A DNA stretch of 64,000 bases from Anaerolineales bacterium (GTDB lineage Bacteria; Chloroflexota; Anaerolineae; 4572-78; J111), in the NCBI GenBank assembly GCA_015075185.1, contig JABTUW010000001.1, forward strand, positions 620,001 to 684,000, read 5' to 3'. Below the pieces are notes generated by a model. That model was not told where the DNA came from, did no database searches, and worked only from the letters and a program-made list of their open reading frames with translations. Position 1 is the first letter of the stretch; each line of letters begins with the position of its first letter. The translations under genes were made by a program, and so were the position numbers. This document shows positions 43,595-52,205 of the stretch, piece after piece.

Positions 43595-44698
43595 CTAGCC
43601 GAAGGTGAAGGCATAAGCCGCCGCGCCTGGATCGAGAAACTCGATCTCGAACTGGCGCTCCGTGATCGGCTGCGGTTGCCGGATCAACTGATACAGCCGC
43701 TGTTGGGTCAGCATGCCGTTGCCCTGGACATCAACATCAACGCCGTGAGCAGCGCCGGGCGCCTGTCCATCCAGGAACACCCGAAATCGCACGGAGGTCC
43801 CTGGCGTTGCCGGTCCCATAACCAAATGCAGATCGCGGGCGTGAAAGCGATACACGATCCGCCCGTGGGCCTGGTTCAGCCCGGCGGCCTCGTGGCCTAC
43901 CATCCAATCGCCGGAAAGAGCCCACTGATTGAGCCGCAACTGGGCGGGAGCCTCATAGACCCACCGCTCGTTCAATATCAGCCCACCGGGCGAGGCGAAG
44001 TTCTCGGTGCGATCATAGCCGACATAGTTTTCCGGCGAGCGCAGGTTGTGCCAATCGGGGGCGGCTTCCAAACCAGGGCCATCAACCGAAACAGGTTCAT
44101 CCCCAACGCCGCTGCTTCCGGCCTCAATCAGTAGTTGTTGAATAATCTTTTCCAATTGTTCGTATTCGCCCTCGCCGAAATGGTGATGTCGAATTTGCCC
44201 TTGCGCATCAACGATATAGAGCGCCGGCCAATAGTGGTTGTTGAAAGCCCGCCAGATGGCGAAGTCGTTATCAATCGCAACCGGATATTCGACCCGCATA
44301 TCCTTGACAGCCTGACGGACATTAGCAACGTTGCGCTCAAATGAGAACTCGGGGGAGTGCACCCCGATCACCACCAGGCCATGCTCCTGGTACTTCTCGG
44401 ACCAGGCGCGGACATAGGGCAGGGTGCGGATCCAATTGATACAGGTGTAAGTCCAGAAATCAATGAGGACAACTTGGCCGCGCAGTCCGGCGGGCGAAAG
44501 TGGCTGTGAATTGAGCCATCCGGTCGCGCCGTCGAGAGAGGGAAAGCCACCTTGCCCCTGGTCGTCGGCAGATCCACCGATTTTTGTCTGGCCGAACTGT
44601 GCTTTTGCCAAACTGAATATACCGAGCATGGCGGCCGCAATAGTCACGGCCACAATACCCAAAAAATGGCGACGATTATGGTTGATTTCTTCAGACAT
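43595..44698 (-). CDS. DipZ/TlpA-like exported thioredoxin-fold protein
   Basis: A 367-residue secreted protein. A Tat-like signal peptide (NRRHFLGIVAVTIAAAMLG) is followed by a TlpA-type thioredoxin domain (50-190). The active-site segment is DFWTYTCINWIRTLPYV, in which the usual second cysteine of CxxC is tryptophan, as in DipZ soluble domains. The C-terminal half (about 215-367) is the beta-rich DipZ C-terminal domain (SPENYVGYDRTENFASPGG), perhaps carbohydrate-binding. It probably works in periplasmic peroxide or disulfide handling. Confidence 0.9.
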   Translation of the reverse strand: MSEEINHNRRHFLGIVAVTIAAAMLGIFSLAKAQFGQTKIGGSADDQGQGGFPSLDGATGWLNSQPLSPAGLRGQVVLIDFWTYTCINWIRTLPYVRAWSEKYQEHGLVVIGVHSPEFSFERNVANVRQAVKDMRVEYPVAIDNDFAIWRAFNNHYWPALYIVDAQGQIRHHHFGEGEYEQLEKIIQQLLIEAGSSGVGDEPVSVDGPGLEAAPDWHNLRSPENYVGYDRTENFASPGGLILNERWVYEAPAQLRLNQWALSGDWMVGHEAAGLNQAHGRIVYRFHARDLHLVMGPATPGTSVRFRVFLDGQAPGAAHGVDVDVQGNGMLTQQRLYQLIRQPQPITERQFEIEFLDPGAAAYAFTFG

Positions 44699-44787
44699 GG
44701 GTCTCTCTCCATTAGCTTCACATCAATATGACCGCCAGTGGCGTGGGACGGCGGGTACAAGGTATACCCGCCGTCCACACGCGCCGA

Positions 44788-45981
44788 TCAACGCCGTGTG
44801 CTGGACACAGCAGCGGGTGTGTGCGCTGCATCGTGGTACGGGGCCAGGAACGTTGTCAACGCCGCGAGCATCTCTTCGGGCGCCTGCTCAGCGACCCAGT
44901 GGCCGACACCGGGAATGACCACGACCTGCACGTCGTTCGCCAGAGGCTTCATCGCTTCTCCGGACAGTGCCCCCCAGCTCTTCTCCCCGCCGATCCCGAG
45001 AACAGGCATCGTCAGCATGGTGGCCTTCCGCTCATGATTCTGGGCGAGGGTGGCGTCCCAGGCGCGATACAGCCCGAAGCTGGCGCGCAGGACGTCCTTG
45101 TCACGGTTGTACAGGTTGACGTAGTACTCGATGGCGTCCTCCGGCAGCGTCGCTCCGCCGCCCTGAATGGCGAACTCGTAGCGGTAGAAGCCGCCCGCGT
45201 GGCTGCTGACCATGTCCACGATCAGCTCGTCGTTGACCCGGTTGAAGGGGATGTGCCAGAGCCGGTTGTTGAGCGGCTCGGGGACGAACAGGGGCGGGGC
45301 CTCAGCCGGCGGCGGCAGCGGTGGCCCAGGAATTTCGGCGAGGGCCACGCGGTCGACCCGGTTTGGGTGATCGGCGGCCAGGGCGTAGCCGATGATGTAC
45401 CCGGTGTCGTGGCCGACCACGGCGAACCGCTCGTGGCCGAGCACATCCATCAACGCGACCAGGTCATCGGCGAGGGTGCCGGCGTCATACCCATCCTGCG
45501 GCTTATCGGACAGGCCGATCCCGCGCTGGTCAACGGCGATGACTTCGAAGTCCTTGGCCAGCGCCGGCATCAGGAAACGCCAGGCATACCAGTTCTCCGG
45601 CCAGCCGTGCACCAGCAGCAGCGGCGGTCCCTCACCACCGCTGACCACGTGCTGGCGGATGCCATTGGCCTGGACGAAGCGGCTGGTGAAGGTGTCGGTG
45701 AACCCTGGCGGGAGGTTCGGCGCGCCGGAGACGGAGCCGGGGCCCTCTGAAGCAGAGCTGGTTGCTTGCACATTGCCGTTTTTGTTATTGCTTTGTTCCA
45801 TAATAGGGTTCCTTTCATTAACTTGTAGAGCTTGTAAATTACTGCAACTTGTGATGGCCAGGAGGCCGAGTGCAGCCAGGACTGCGCCTGTCGTTTGAAG
45901 CAGATGCCGTCGCAACATTCCCGCCATAGAGGAGGATTCGAGGCCGGCCGCTTGTATATTGTCGTATTTGTTATTGTTCAT
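44788..45981 (-). CDS. Secreted alpha/beta hydrolase, epoxide-hydrolase/haloalkane-dehalogenase-like
   Basis: A 397-residue protein. The leader (MLRRHLLQTTGAVLAAL to LLAITSCS) looks like a Tat/lipoprotein signal with a cysteine lipobox. The enzyme follows: oxyanion HGWPENWYAWRFLMP, nucleophile elbow VVGHDTGYI with aspartate, the epoxide-hydrolase type, and PGVGHWVAEQAPEEML with the histidine. The coding part is very GC-rich with actinobacterial-style codons, while the leader is AT-rich and nearly the same as that of the next gene. An internal ATG at 45801, behind AAAGGA, could yield a leaderless enzyme. Confidence 0.88.
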   Translation of the reverse strand: MNNNKYDNIQAAGLESSSMAGMLRRHLLQTTGAVLAALGLLAITSCSNLQALQVNERNPIMEQSNNKNGNVQATSSASEGPGSVSGAPNLPPGFTDTFTSRFVQANGIRQHVVSGGEGPPLLLVHGWPENWYAWRFLMPALAKDFEVIAVDQRGIGLSDKPQDGYDAGTLADDLVALMDVLGHERFAVVGHDTGYIIGYALAADHPNRVDRVALAEIPGPPLPPPAEAPPLFVPEPLNNRLWHIPFNRVNDELIVDMVSSHAGGFYRYEFAIQGGGATLPEDAIEYYVNLYNRDKDVLRASFGLYRAWDATLAQNHERKATMLTMPVLGIGGEKSWGALSGEAMKPLANDVQVVVIPGVGHWVAEQAPEEMLAALTTFLAPYHDAAHTPAAVSSTRR

Positions 45982-46085
45982 TTTATTGCCCTTCTTTCAT
46001 TTAGCTTAGGCTCAAATAAGGTAGATTGGACGAACTCTCTCGATGGAGAGCATGCACCCAAATCCCTCGATCATTACCCGGTTTT
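45979..46085 (-). repeat. Upstream block shared by two hydrolase genes, copy 1
   Basis: Directly upstream of the start, TTATTTGAGCCTAAGC-type and GAGTTCGTCCAATCTAC-type segments on the minus strand are nearly the same as at 47531-47635, with only scattered changes. The similarity continues into the first 65 codons of both genes. Confidence 0.85.
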
Positions 46086-46156
46086 GAATTCAAATAGAGG
46101 GTATCGCGTGTGGCGGGGGAGACGGCGCGTATTATGCCCGCCGGCCCCCTCTCTAA

Positions 46157-47533
46157 CTAACGCAGGGACCTGAACGCGGCCCGCACCTCGCTGGTGAAGA
46201 GCGCGGGCTCCTCCCAGGCGGCGAAGTGGCCGCCCCGGTCAACCGCGTTGAAGTAGGCGAGGCCGGGGTAGGCCGTCTCCGCCCAACTGCGCGGGGCAGC
46301 CCACAGCTCGCCGGGGAACGCCGTGAAACCGACCGGAACCTGTACCGGCGGAGGAGCATGACCGGCCGTTGCGGCCAGGAACTGGCCGAACTCCCAGTAC
46401 CACCGGGCAGCCGAAGCGCCGCTGCCCGTCAGCCAGTACAGCGTGATGTTGTCGAGGATGTTGTCCCGGGTCAGATTGCCCGCGGGTTCGCCAGCGACGA
46501 ACGCACGGGAGATCTTGTAGTAGCTGTCTGTGTCGTGGTCGAGCATCCAGGCTGCCAGCCCGATGGGGGAATCCAGCAGGGAGTAGCCGATCGTCTGCGG
46601 CCGGGTGGTCTGCTCCAGGAAGTAGCCGAAGCCGTCCGTCGTGAACGTGTTGAGCGCGTCGTGCGCCGCACGCTCCTGCTCGGTCTGCGCCGGCAGCACG
46701 TCCTTAAGCGCGATGGCCAGGGCGAGGAGGTTGACGTGGATGCCGAGCAGCCCCTTGGGGGCCTGGCGGCTCATCGCGTCCGTGACGGCGGCGCCCACAT
46801 CGCCCCCCTGGGCGACGTAGCGCGTGTAGCCGAGGCGCTCCATCAGCTTCGCCCACGCGGCGGCGATCCGGCCGTTCTCCCAGCCGAGTTCGGTCGGCTC
46901 GCCCGAGAAGCCGTAGCCAGGCAAGGACGGCAGCACGAGGTGGAATGCGTCCTCGGGGGCGCCGCCGAAAGCGGTCGGGTCGGTCAGCGGGCCGATGGTG
47001 TCGAGCAGCTCGACGACCGAGCCGGGCCAGCCGTGGGTCATGATCAGCGGCAGCGCGTTCTCGTGCCGTGACTTGACGTGGATGAAGTGGATCTCGACCC
47101 CGTCGATCTTGGTCGTGAACTGCGGCAGCGCGTTCAGTCGCTTCTCGATCCTGCGGAAGTCGTACCCGCTCGACCAGTAGCGGGCGAGCTCCCGCAGCGT
47201 CGCCAGCTGCACGCCCTGTGACCGATCCTCGACAAGCTCCTGGGTCGGCCAGCGCGTCGTCACGATGCGCCGGCGGAGGTCGGTGAGGGCCTCTTCCGGA
47301 ATGTTGACGCGGAAGGGTCTGATTTCAAAATTGTTTTGTTTCATCATCGGGTTCCTTTCTTTAGCTTGTGTAGTCTGTAAATTATTAAAACCTGTGATTC
47401 CCAGGAGGCCGAGTGCAGCCAGGGCTGCGCCCGTCGTTTGCAGCAGTCGCCGTCGCGACATTCCCGCCATATGAATGGAGGACTCGAGGCCGGCCGCTTG
47501 TATATGGTCATATTTGTTATCTTTATTGTTCAT
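46157..47533 (-). CDS. Epoxide hydrolase with N-terminal EHN domain, secreted
   Basis: A 458-residue protein. The leader (SRRRLLQTTGAALAALGLLG) is Tat-like with paired arginines but lacks the lipobox cysteine of its neighbour. The EHN domain starts IRPFRVNIPEEALTDLRRRI and includes WSSGYDFRRIEKRLNALPQF. The catalytic parts are HGWPGSVVELLDTIGPL, the elbow VAQGGDVGAAV with the nucleophilic aspartate, and DRGGHFAAWEEPALF with the histidine. The mature part is GC-rich like foreign DNA. An internal ATG at 47347 behind AAAGGA may serve as a second start that bypasses the leader. Confidence 0.92.
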   Translation of the reverse strand: MNNKDNKYDHIQAAGLESSIHMAGMSRRRLLQTTGAALAALGLLGITGFNNLQTTQAKERNPMMKQNNFEIRPFRVNIPEEALTDLRRRIVTTRWPTQELVEDRSQGVQLATLRELARYWSSGYDFRRIEKRLNALPQFTTKIDGVEIHFIHVKSRHENALPLIMTHGWPGSVVELLDTIGPLTDPTAFGGAPEDAFHLVLPSLPGYGFSGEPTELGWENGRIAAAWAKLMERLGYTRYVAQGGDVGAAVTDAMSRQAPKGLLGIHVNLLALAIALKDVLPAQTEQERAAHDALNTFTTDGFGYFLEQTTRPQTIGYSLLDSPIGLAAWMLDHDTDSYYKISRAFVAGEPAGNLTRDNILDNITLYWLTGSGASAARWYWEFGQFLAATAGHAPPPVQVPVGFTAFPGELWAAPRSWAETAYPGLAYFNAVDRGGHFAAWEEPALFTSEVRAAFRSLR

Positions 47534-47635
47534 TTATTGCCCTTCTTTCATTTAGCTTAAGCTCAAATAATGTAGATTGGACGAACTCTCTCGATGACGA
47601 GCAGGAACCCAAATCCCCCGATCCTTACTCGGTTA
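47531..47635 (-). repeat. Upstream block shared by two hydrolase genes, copy 2
   Basis: Counterpart of the block at 45979-46085. The two copies differ at only about a dozen positions, so the duplication is recent compared with the unrelated enzymes that follow it. The next 220 bases contain no gene that can be supported. Confidence 0.85.
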
Positions 47636-47855
47636 AGGCGTTCATGCCGCCATCACCCCTGTTGACCTGGACTCTTCTGGTATGTTCAATAGGCAAATTC
47701 TCCTTTCTATGTAGGTCATCTCCGCCGGGTAGAACATCGGCCGGCATGGAACCTTAACAAAAAGCCACGATTATATTTGCTTTAACATCAGCGGAGAGAT
47801 ACAATGGACTTGTTGCGTAATAACCACGAGAAGGTCCGCTGCTGCTTTCTCAAAC

Positions 47856-48290
47856 CTATTCAATTCCTTCTACTAACGCCAACAAATCAGGATAATCCCG
47901 ACTGGCCTGTTCCAGATTTTTGCAGCGTCCCCGCCTGGGCGGCTCAGGCCAGTCCAAGGGCAGGTTTAATTGCGGTAGAATCTGCCACATCCGGCGGGTA
48001 TTGCGACTGACCGTAGCTTTATCTACCCCAAACAGGAAGCTCAGGGCGGCGGTGTTGAGATGGAGGTACAGCCAGAGCAGGGTCATCAACAACTGGTCTT
48101 CCAGCTCGAGGGTATAAGGATGTCCGCCGCCCACAGCCCGCTTACGGTTGGGACGATTTAACCGTGCGCCTTCACTTTCAGTCCAGAGAGGGACCAGTTG
48201 CTGATAGAGTTGGTCGAGTTCAGTGAGGCCGATCCCGGTTAAGTTTTTGAAAGCATGGGGTTTCTTTCTTACCACTTCGGTCGTAAGCAT
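47856..48290 (-). pseudogene. Truncated IS5-type transposase
   Basis: A 144-residue N-terminal part of a DDE_4-type transposase. It contains the helix-turn-helix region LELEDQLLMTLLWLYLHLNT, FLFGVDKATVSRNTRRMW and the charged DWPEPPRRGRCKN. Stops (TAG, TGA) follow LLALVEGIE, just where the first catalytic aspartate should stand, and the rest of the DDE domain is missing. Confidence 0.75.
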
Positions 48291-48368
48291 GCCTCTAACC
48301 CTTTGGGCCGGAGTAGGTGAGCCGATCTATTTTTTTAACGATCATCGGATAATTCTGATGTTGGCCAG

Positions 48369-48430
48369 CTCATCCACCCCTTTGCAGCATCGAGGAGTTT
48401 AACTCGATGGGTGGAGTTTGGGGTGGGATG
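48369..48430. repeat. Imperfect nested palindrome
   Basis: Outer arms CATCCACCCC and GGGGTGGGATG and inner arms CATCGAG and CTCGATG form a 60-base imperfect hairpin in the 317-base gap before the NB-ARC/WD40 gene. It could be a regulatory site for that gene, or the end of the adjacent transposase element. The rest of the gap holds no supported gene. Confidence 0.45.
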
Positions 48431-48607
48431 TTTACCGCTTCGCATCCATCCCCCCTGTGCTGTGTCTGCTCTTGACACATCTACATTACGCCATCTTGCC
48501 AGGACATTCAATCCCCACAACTTCACTCCTTATTGCACATCAACTACACAATGCCTACCCATTTTGGGCTAAGCATATCTATGAGACACTAGATTGGGCC
48601 ATAACCT

Positions 48608-51334
48608 ATGGGAACGTCTTTGTACCAGGATCGGAAGTATGAGGTCGGCCAACGGCTGCTGACCCTGCGGGCCAGGACCCGGCTGACGCAAACGGACCTG
48701 GCCGGCCTGATCGGGGTCAACCGGCGCAGCATTCACAACTGGGAAGCGGGAGCTGCTTATCCCAAAGAAGATCGCCTGCAGCGGTTGATTGCCGTTTTCC
48801 TGGAGCACAGTGCCTTCATCCCCGGACGTGAGCGCGAGGAGGCCGAGGAGTTGTGGGAGCAGGTCAGCCAGGATGCACCTCGTCCACTGCCCCTGTTTGA
48901 TGTCTCCTGGTTCGAGCAGTTGCGCCTCCCCGTAGAACCCCTCGCCGCCATTTCACAGATTGAAACAGAGATATTGGACACGCCACCCTCCTCAATGGCG
49001 ACGGCCGGCAGTAGCCAGAGCCAAAGACCCTCTGCCCATCAGGAGCCTCCGGCTCTGGGAAGGGCATTTTATTTGCCATCAGCCGTCTTAGATTGGGGTG
49101 AAGCTATTGATGTACCAACCCTCTATGGCCGCGACACCGAACTGGCGACCCTCCAGGAATGGGTACTGGCCGATCGCTGCCGGGTGGTGGCGCTGCTTGG
49201 GTTGGGCGGTATCGGCAAGACCAGCCTGGCGCTGACCCTGGTTCACGCCGTCGCGTCCCACTTTGAGGCCGTGTTCTTTCGCTCCCTGCGCAACGCTCCG
49301 TTGCTCAGTCCGGTTCTCGACGACTTAATCCGAGCCGTTTCCGGCCAGCAGGCCACGTTGCCCGACACGGTGCCGGACAAAATTGCCCTCTTGGTCGAAT
49401 GGCTACGTCAGCGGCGCTGCTTATTGATCCTTGATAACCTCGAAACGACTATGCAAGCGAGGATGCGGGCTGGAGATTATCGAGCCAACTACGCCGACTA
49501 CGGCAGGCTCATTCAGCGCCTGGGCGAGAGCGCCCACCAAAGCTGTCTACTGTTGACCAGTCGGGAAAAGCCCATGGAGTTGGGTCCACTGGAAGGCCGC
49601 CGCTCGCCGGTGCGGACGCTGGTGCTGCGCGGCCTGGACGAAAGCGCATGCTACGCCGTGCTGGAGGACCACGAATTGTCGGGTGTGGAGGCTGACTGGG
49701 CCACGTTAGCGCATCTGTACGGCGGCAACCCGCTGGCGCTCAAGCTGGTCTCGGAACCGATCCGTGAGATCTTCGGTGGCGACATCGCGGCGTTCCTCCA
49801 GAAAGGTGATGCCTTTTTCAACGGCGTCGGCCAGTTGCTGGAGGCGCAGTTGGCTCGCTCGACGCCGCTGGAGCAGGCCCTGCTGCTGTGGCTGGCGATC
49901 GCACGCGATCTCACTCCGCTCGATACACTACTGGCCGACCTGGCTGGGACGGCCGGCCAGCGCGAGGGGCTGCAGGCGCTGGAGTCGCTGCGGCGGCGTT
50001 ACCTGATCGAACGGGCCGAAGGCCGGCCAGCCTTTACCCTCCAGCCGGTCATCCTCGAGTACATGACCGATCAACTGGTGGAGGCCGTCCACCACGAGCT
50101 GGTGGCTGGACAGCCGAAGCTGTTACGCAGCCATGCGCTCGTCCAGGCCACCGCCAAAGAATATGTGCGGCACAGCCAGGAGCGGTTGATCGCCAGACCA
50201 CTGTTGGAACGGTTGGTCGGCGCCTATAGCGATGCGGATGCATTGGAGCGCCGGCTGCTGATGCTGCTGGCCTCCTGGCGCGAGCAGCCGCACAGTGAGC
50301 AGGGATATGGACCGGGCAACGTCATTAACCTGCTGCGCCTGCTGCGTGGACACCTGCGTGGTCTCGACCTGGCGCATCTGGCGATCCGGCAGGCCTACCT
50401 GGCCGAGGTGGATGCGCAGGACGCCCGCCTGGTGGATGCCTACCTGGCCGACACGGTCCTGGCTGAAGCATTCCATTTCCCCAGTTCAGTCGCGCTCAGT
50501 GGCGATGGCGCGTTGTTGGTGGCGGGGACGTCGACCGGGCAGGTCTGGTTGTGGCGGGTGGCGGACCGCACCCCGCTGTGGGCAGTGCAGGGTCACACCG
50601 GCGCGATTCGGGGCGTGGCGCTCAGCGCCGACGGCCGGCTGGTGGCCAGCGGCGGCGGGGATGGGATGGTGCGGCTGTGGGAGGCCGGCACTGGATGGCC
50701 GGTAGCGACCTTGCAGGGTCACACCGGCGGGATCCGGGGTGTGGCGCTGAGCGCCGACGGCCACTTCGTGGCCAGCAGCAGCTTTGACGGGACGGTGAGA
50801 CTGTGGGATGCGAACGCGGGCAGCGGGCGGCCGCTGGCAACATTGCAGGGCCACACCGGCGTGGTCTGGGGTGTGGCCCTCAGCGCCGACGGCCACCTCA
50901 TGGCCAGCGGCGGCGACGATGGGATGGTTAAGCTGTGGGAGGCCAGCAGCGGGCGACTCCTGGCCTCCCTCTCGGGCCACACCGGCGTAATCGGGCGCGT
51001 GGCCCTCAGCGCCGACGGCCACCTCGTGGCCAGCGGCGGCGACGATGGGATAGTGAAGCTGTGGGAGGCCAGCAGTGGGCGGCTACTGGCCACCCTCTCG
51101 GGCCACACGGGCGTGGTCTGGGGCGTAGCGCTCTCTTCCGACGGCCGGCTGGTGGCCAGCGGCAGCTTTGATGGAACGGTGAGGCTGTGGGAGGCGAAGA
51201 GTGGCGCCTGTCTGCGTACGTTGCGGGCCGAGCGCCGCTACGAACGCATGGATATCAGTGGGCTGCTCGGTATCACCGCAGCACAACGCGCCTCGTTCAT
51301 CGCGTTGGGGGCGGTGGAGCAGCCCCTTGAATAG
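48608..51334 (+). CDS. HTH/NB-ARC/WD40 STAND ATPase
   Basis: A 908-residue signal ATPase. Residues 10-65 are an XRE-type helix-turn-helix (LRARTRLTQTDLAGLIGVN, RRSIHNWEAGAAYP). NB-ARC starts near 175 with YGRDTELATLQEW and has Walker A LLGLGGIGKTSLAL and Walker B CLLILDNLETT. A linker region carries a winged helix. Residues 650-870 hold six WD40 units, four of them almost alike (ALSADGHLVASGGDDGIVKL). The C-terminal tail TLRAERRYERMDISGLLG with AAQRASFIALGAVEQPL matches tails seen on similar Chloroflexota proteins. Such proteins act as sensors, regulators or defence ATPases; the ligand is unknown. Confidence 0.92.
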   Translation: MGTSLYQDRKYEVGQRLLTLRARTRLTQTDLAGLIGVNRRSIHNWEAGAAYPKEDRLQRLIAVFLEHSAFIPGREREEAEELWEQVSQDAPRPLPLFDVSWFEQLRLPVEPLAAISQIETEILDTPPSSMATAGSSQSQRPSAHQEPPALGRAFYLPSAVLDWGEAIDVPTLYGRDTELATLQEWVLADRCRVVALLGLGGIGKTSLALTLVHAVASHFEAVFFRSLRNAPLLSPVLDDLIRAVSGQQATLPDTVPDKIALLVEWLRQRRCLLILDNLETTMQARMRAGDYRANYADYGRLIQRLGESAHQSCLLLTSREKPMELGPLEGRRSPVRTLVLRGLDESACYAVLEDHELSGVEADWATLAHLYGGNPLALKLVSEPIREIFGGDIAAFLQKGDAFFNGVGQLLEAQLARSTPLEQALLLWLAIARDLTPLDTLLADLAGTAGQREGLQALESLRRRYLIERAEGRPAFTLQPVILEYMTDQLVEAVHHELVAGQPKLLRSHALVQATAKEYVRHSQERLIARPLLERLVGAYSDADALERRLLMLLASWREQPHSEQGYGPGNVINLLRLLRGHLRGLDLAHLAIRQAYLAEVDAQDARLVDAYLADTVLAEAFHFPSSVALSGDGALLVAGTSTGQVWLWRVADRTPLWAVQGHTGAIRGVALSADGRLVASGGGDGMVRLWEAGTGWPVATLQGHTGGIRGVALSADGHFVASSSFDGTVRLWDANAGSGRPLATLQGHTGVVWGVALSADGHLMASGGDDGMVKLWEASSGRLLASLSGHTGVIGRVALSADGHLVASGGDDGIVKLWEASSGRLLATLSGHTGVVWGVALSSDGRLVASGSFDGTVRLWEAKSGACLRTLRAERRYERMDISGLLGITAAQRASFIALGAVEQPLE
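50588..51200 (+). repeat. Near-identical WD40-coding minisatellite
   Basis: Units of about 126 bases, repeated about five times, each encode GHTG..., ALSADG..., and D-G-W repeats. Adjacent units share most nucleotides, including synonymous positions (for example CTCAGCGCCGACGGCCACCT), so they have been homogenised recently. Confidence 0.85.
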
Positions 51335-51489
51335 GCGTAGGCACTCGCGAGCGCGCCACCCAGATGCAGCCGGAGGGTACCTCTATCGGAATTGGGCCTC
51401 ACGACGATTGAAGATGTGGCGAGGATACCGCTCGGCCCTTCGGCTTTGCGGCTCCTGAGCCCATCTAAGGGCAGGGTAAACTCTGTCAA

Positions 51490-51733
51490 AGGGATGCAGA
51501 ATGCCAAGTCACCGGAAAGATGTTTTCTCACGGCGATTGAGATTGCTAGGCGGCAGGAGGGCAAGTCGTTAGAGCTGCGTGCGACGGTGAGCTTGGCCCG
51601 ATGGTGGCAGCAGCAAGGGAAAAAGGACCAGGCCCGGCACATGCTGGCAGGCATCTACGGTTGGTTCACCAAGGGCTTCGACACGATTGATTTGCAGCAG
51701 GCAAAAGTGCTGCTTGACGAGCTTTCGACGTAA
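51490..51733 (+). pseudogene. C-terminal TPR remnant of an adenylate-cyclase/ATPase-type protein
   Basis: The stretch SPERCFLTAIEIARRQEGKS, LELRATVSLARWWQQQGKK and GIYGWFTKGFDTIDLQQAK, ending LLDELST, is the widely conserved end of large AAA/TPR-type sensor proteins (guanylate cyclase-associated ATPases). Upstream bases read unrelated frames, so only the last 80 residues of a protein of about 1,000 remain. Confidence 0.8.
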
Positions 51734-51821
51734 GGCTGAACATACTATTTTCGTGCTCTTGCACGATATATACGAGGGGTAATTGATTAGGTAACCTCTC
51801 GAGGCACTCCTTTCCATCCTC

Positions 51822-51989
51822 ATGTGTATCCCCTGGGGTGATAGCCAGAACCCTCGGCTATTGCTACGCTATGGTCACTCGTTAGAAGAAAGCCCTCAGA
51901 AACCCTGGCTCAATGAAAAGAGGATGTGTTACATAATTTCTGACGACGGCTCGATTGAAGAATGCCCGCCCACGAATTTTAAGAAATAA
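51822..51989 (+). CDS. Possible small protein
   Basis: A 55-residue open frame (CIPWGDSQNPRLLLRYGHSL, MCYIISDDGSIEECPPTNFK) with balanced composition but no convincing ribosome-binding site and no recognised family. It may be a gene fragment. The surrounding 51.73-52.20 kb holds nothing else except the hairpin below. Confidence 0.3.
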   Translation: MCIPWGDSQNPRLLLRYGHSLEESPQKPWLNEKRMCYIISDDGSIEECPPTNFKK

Positions 51990-52029
51990 ACTCAAGGACT
52001 GATCCGGTGACTATACGTTAAGCTTTATG

Positions 52030-52066
52030 ATCACGGGTTCAAGGGGCTTTACTCCCGTGATTGTTT
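52030..52066 (+). terminator. Intrinsic terminator
   Basis: ATCACGGG (52030-52037) pairs with CCCGTGAT (52054-52061), loop of 16 bases, followed by TGTTTC. It separates the remnant region from the recombinase gene. Confidence 0.55.
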
Positions 52067-52205
52067 CAATATAAGTTATCAACATAATGTCCAAAATGTT
52101 GACACAACGATTCCCAAATGATATGGTGGAGACAGTTTAAGGTTATTTTTGAGCCGTTTTTGGCCCGGAAACGGCCAAAAGCCAACATATTTTTGGGAGG
52201 CTTTT

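Noticed and set aside
44728..45750. 340-residue open frame on the plus strand
   Set aside because: Opposite the epoxide-hydrolase-like gene, whose catalytic motifs are intact; composition is that of an antisense shadow.
48335..48526. 63-residue minus-strand frame in the gap before the NB-ARC gene
   Set aside because: Covers the nested palindrome and has no start signal or recognised family, though it reads partly like protein.
50588..51200. Regular repeats that could suggest a CRISPR array
   Set aside because: Units of about 126 bases keep the reading frame and encode WD40 blades; there are no short repeats with variable spacers and no cas genes.
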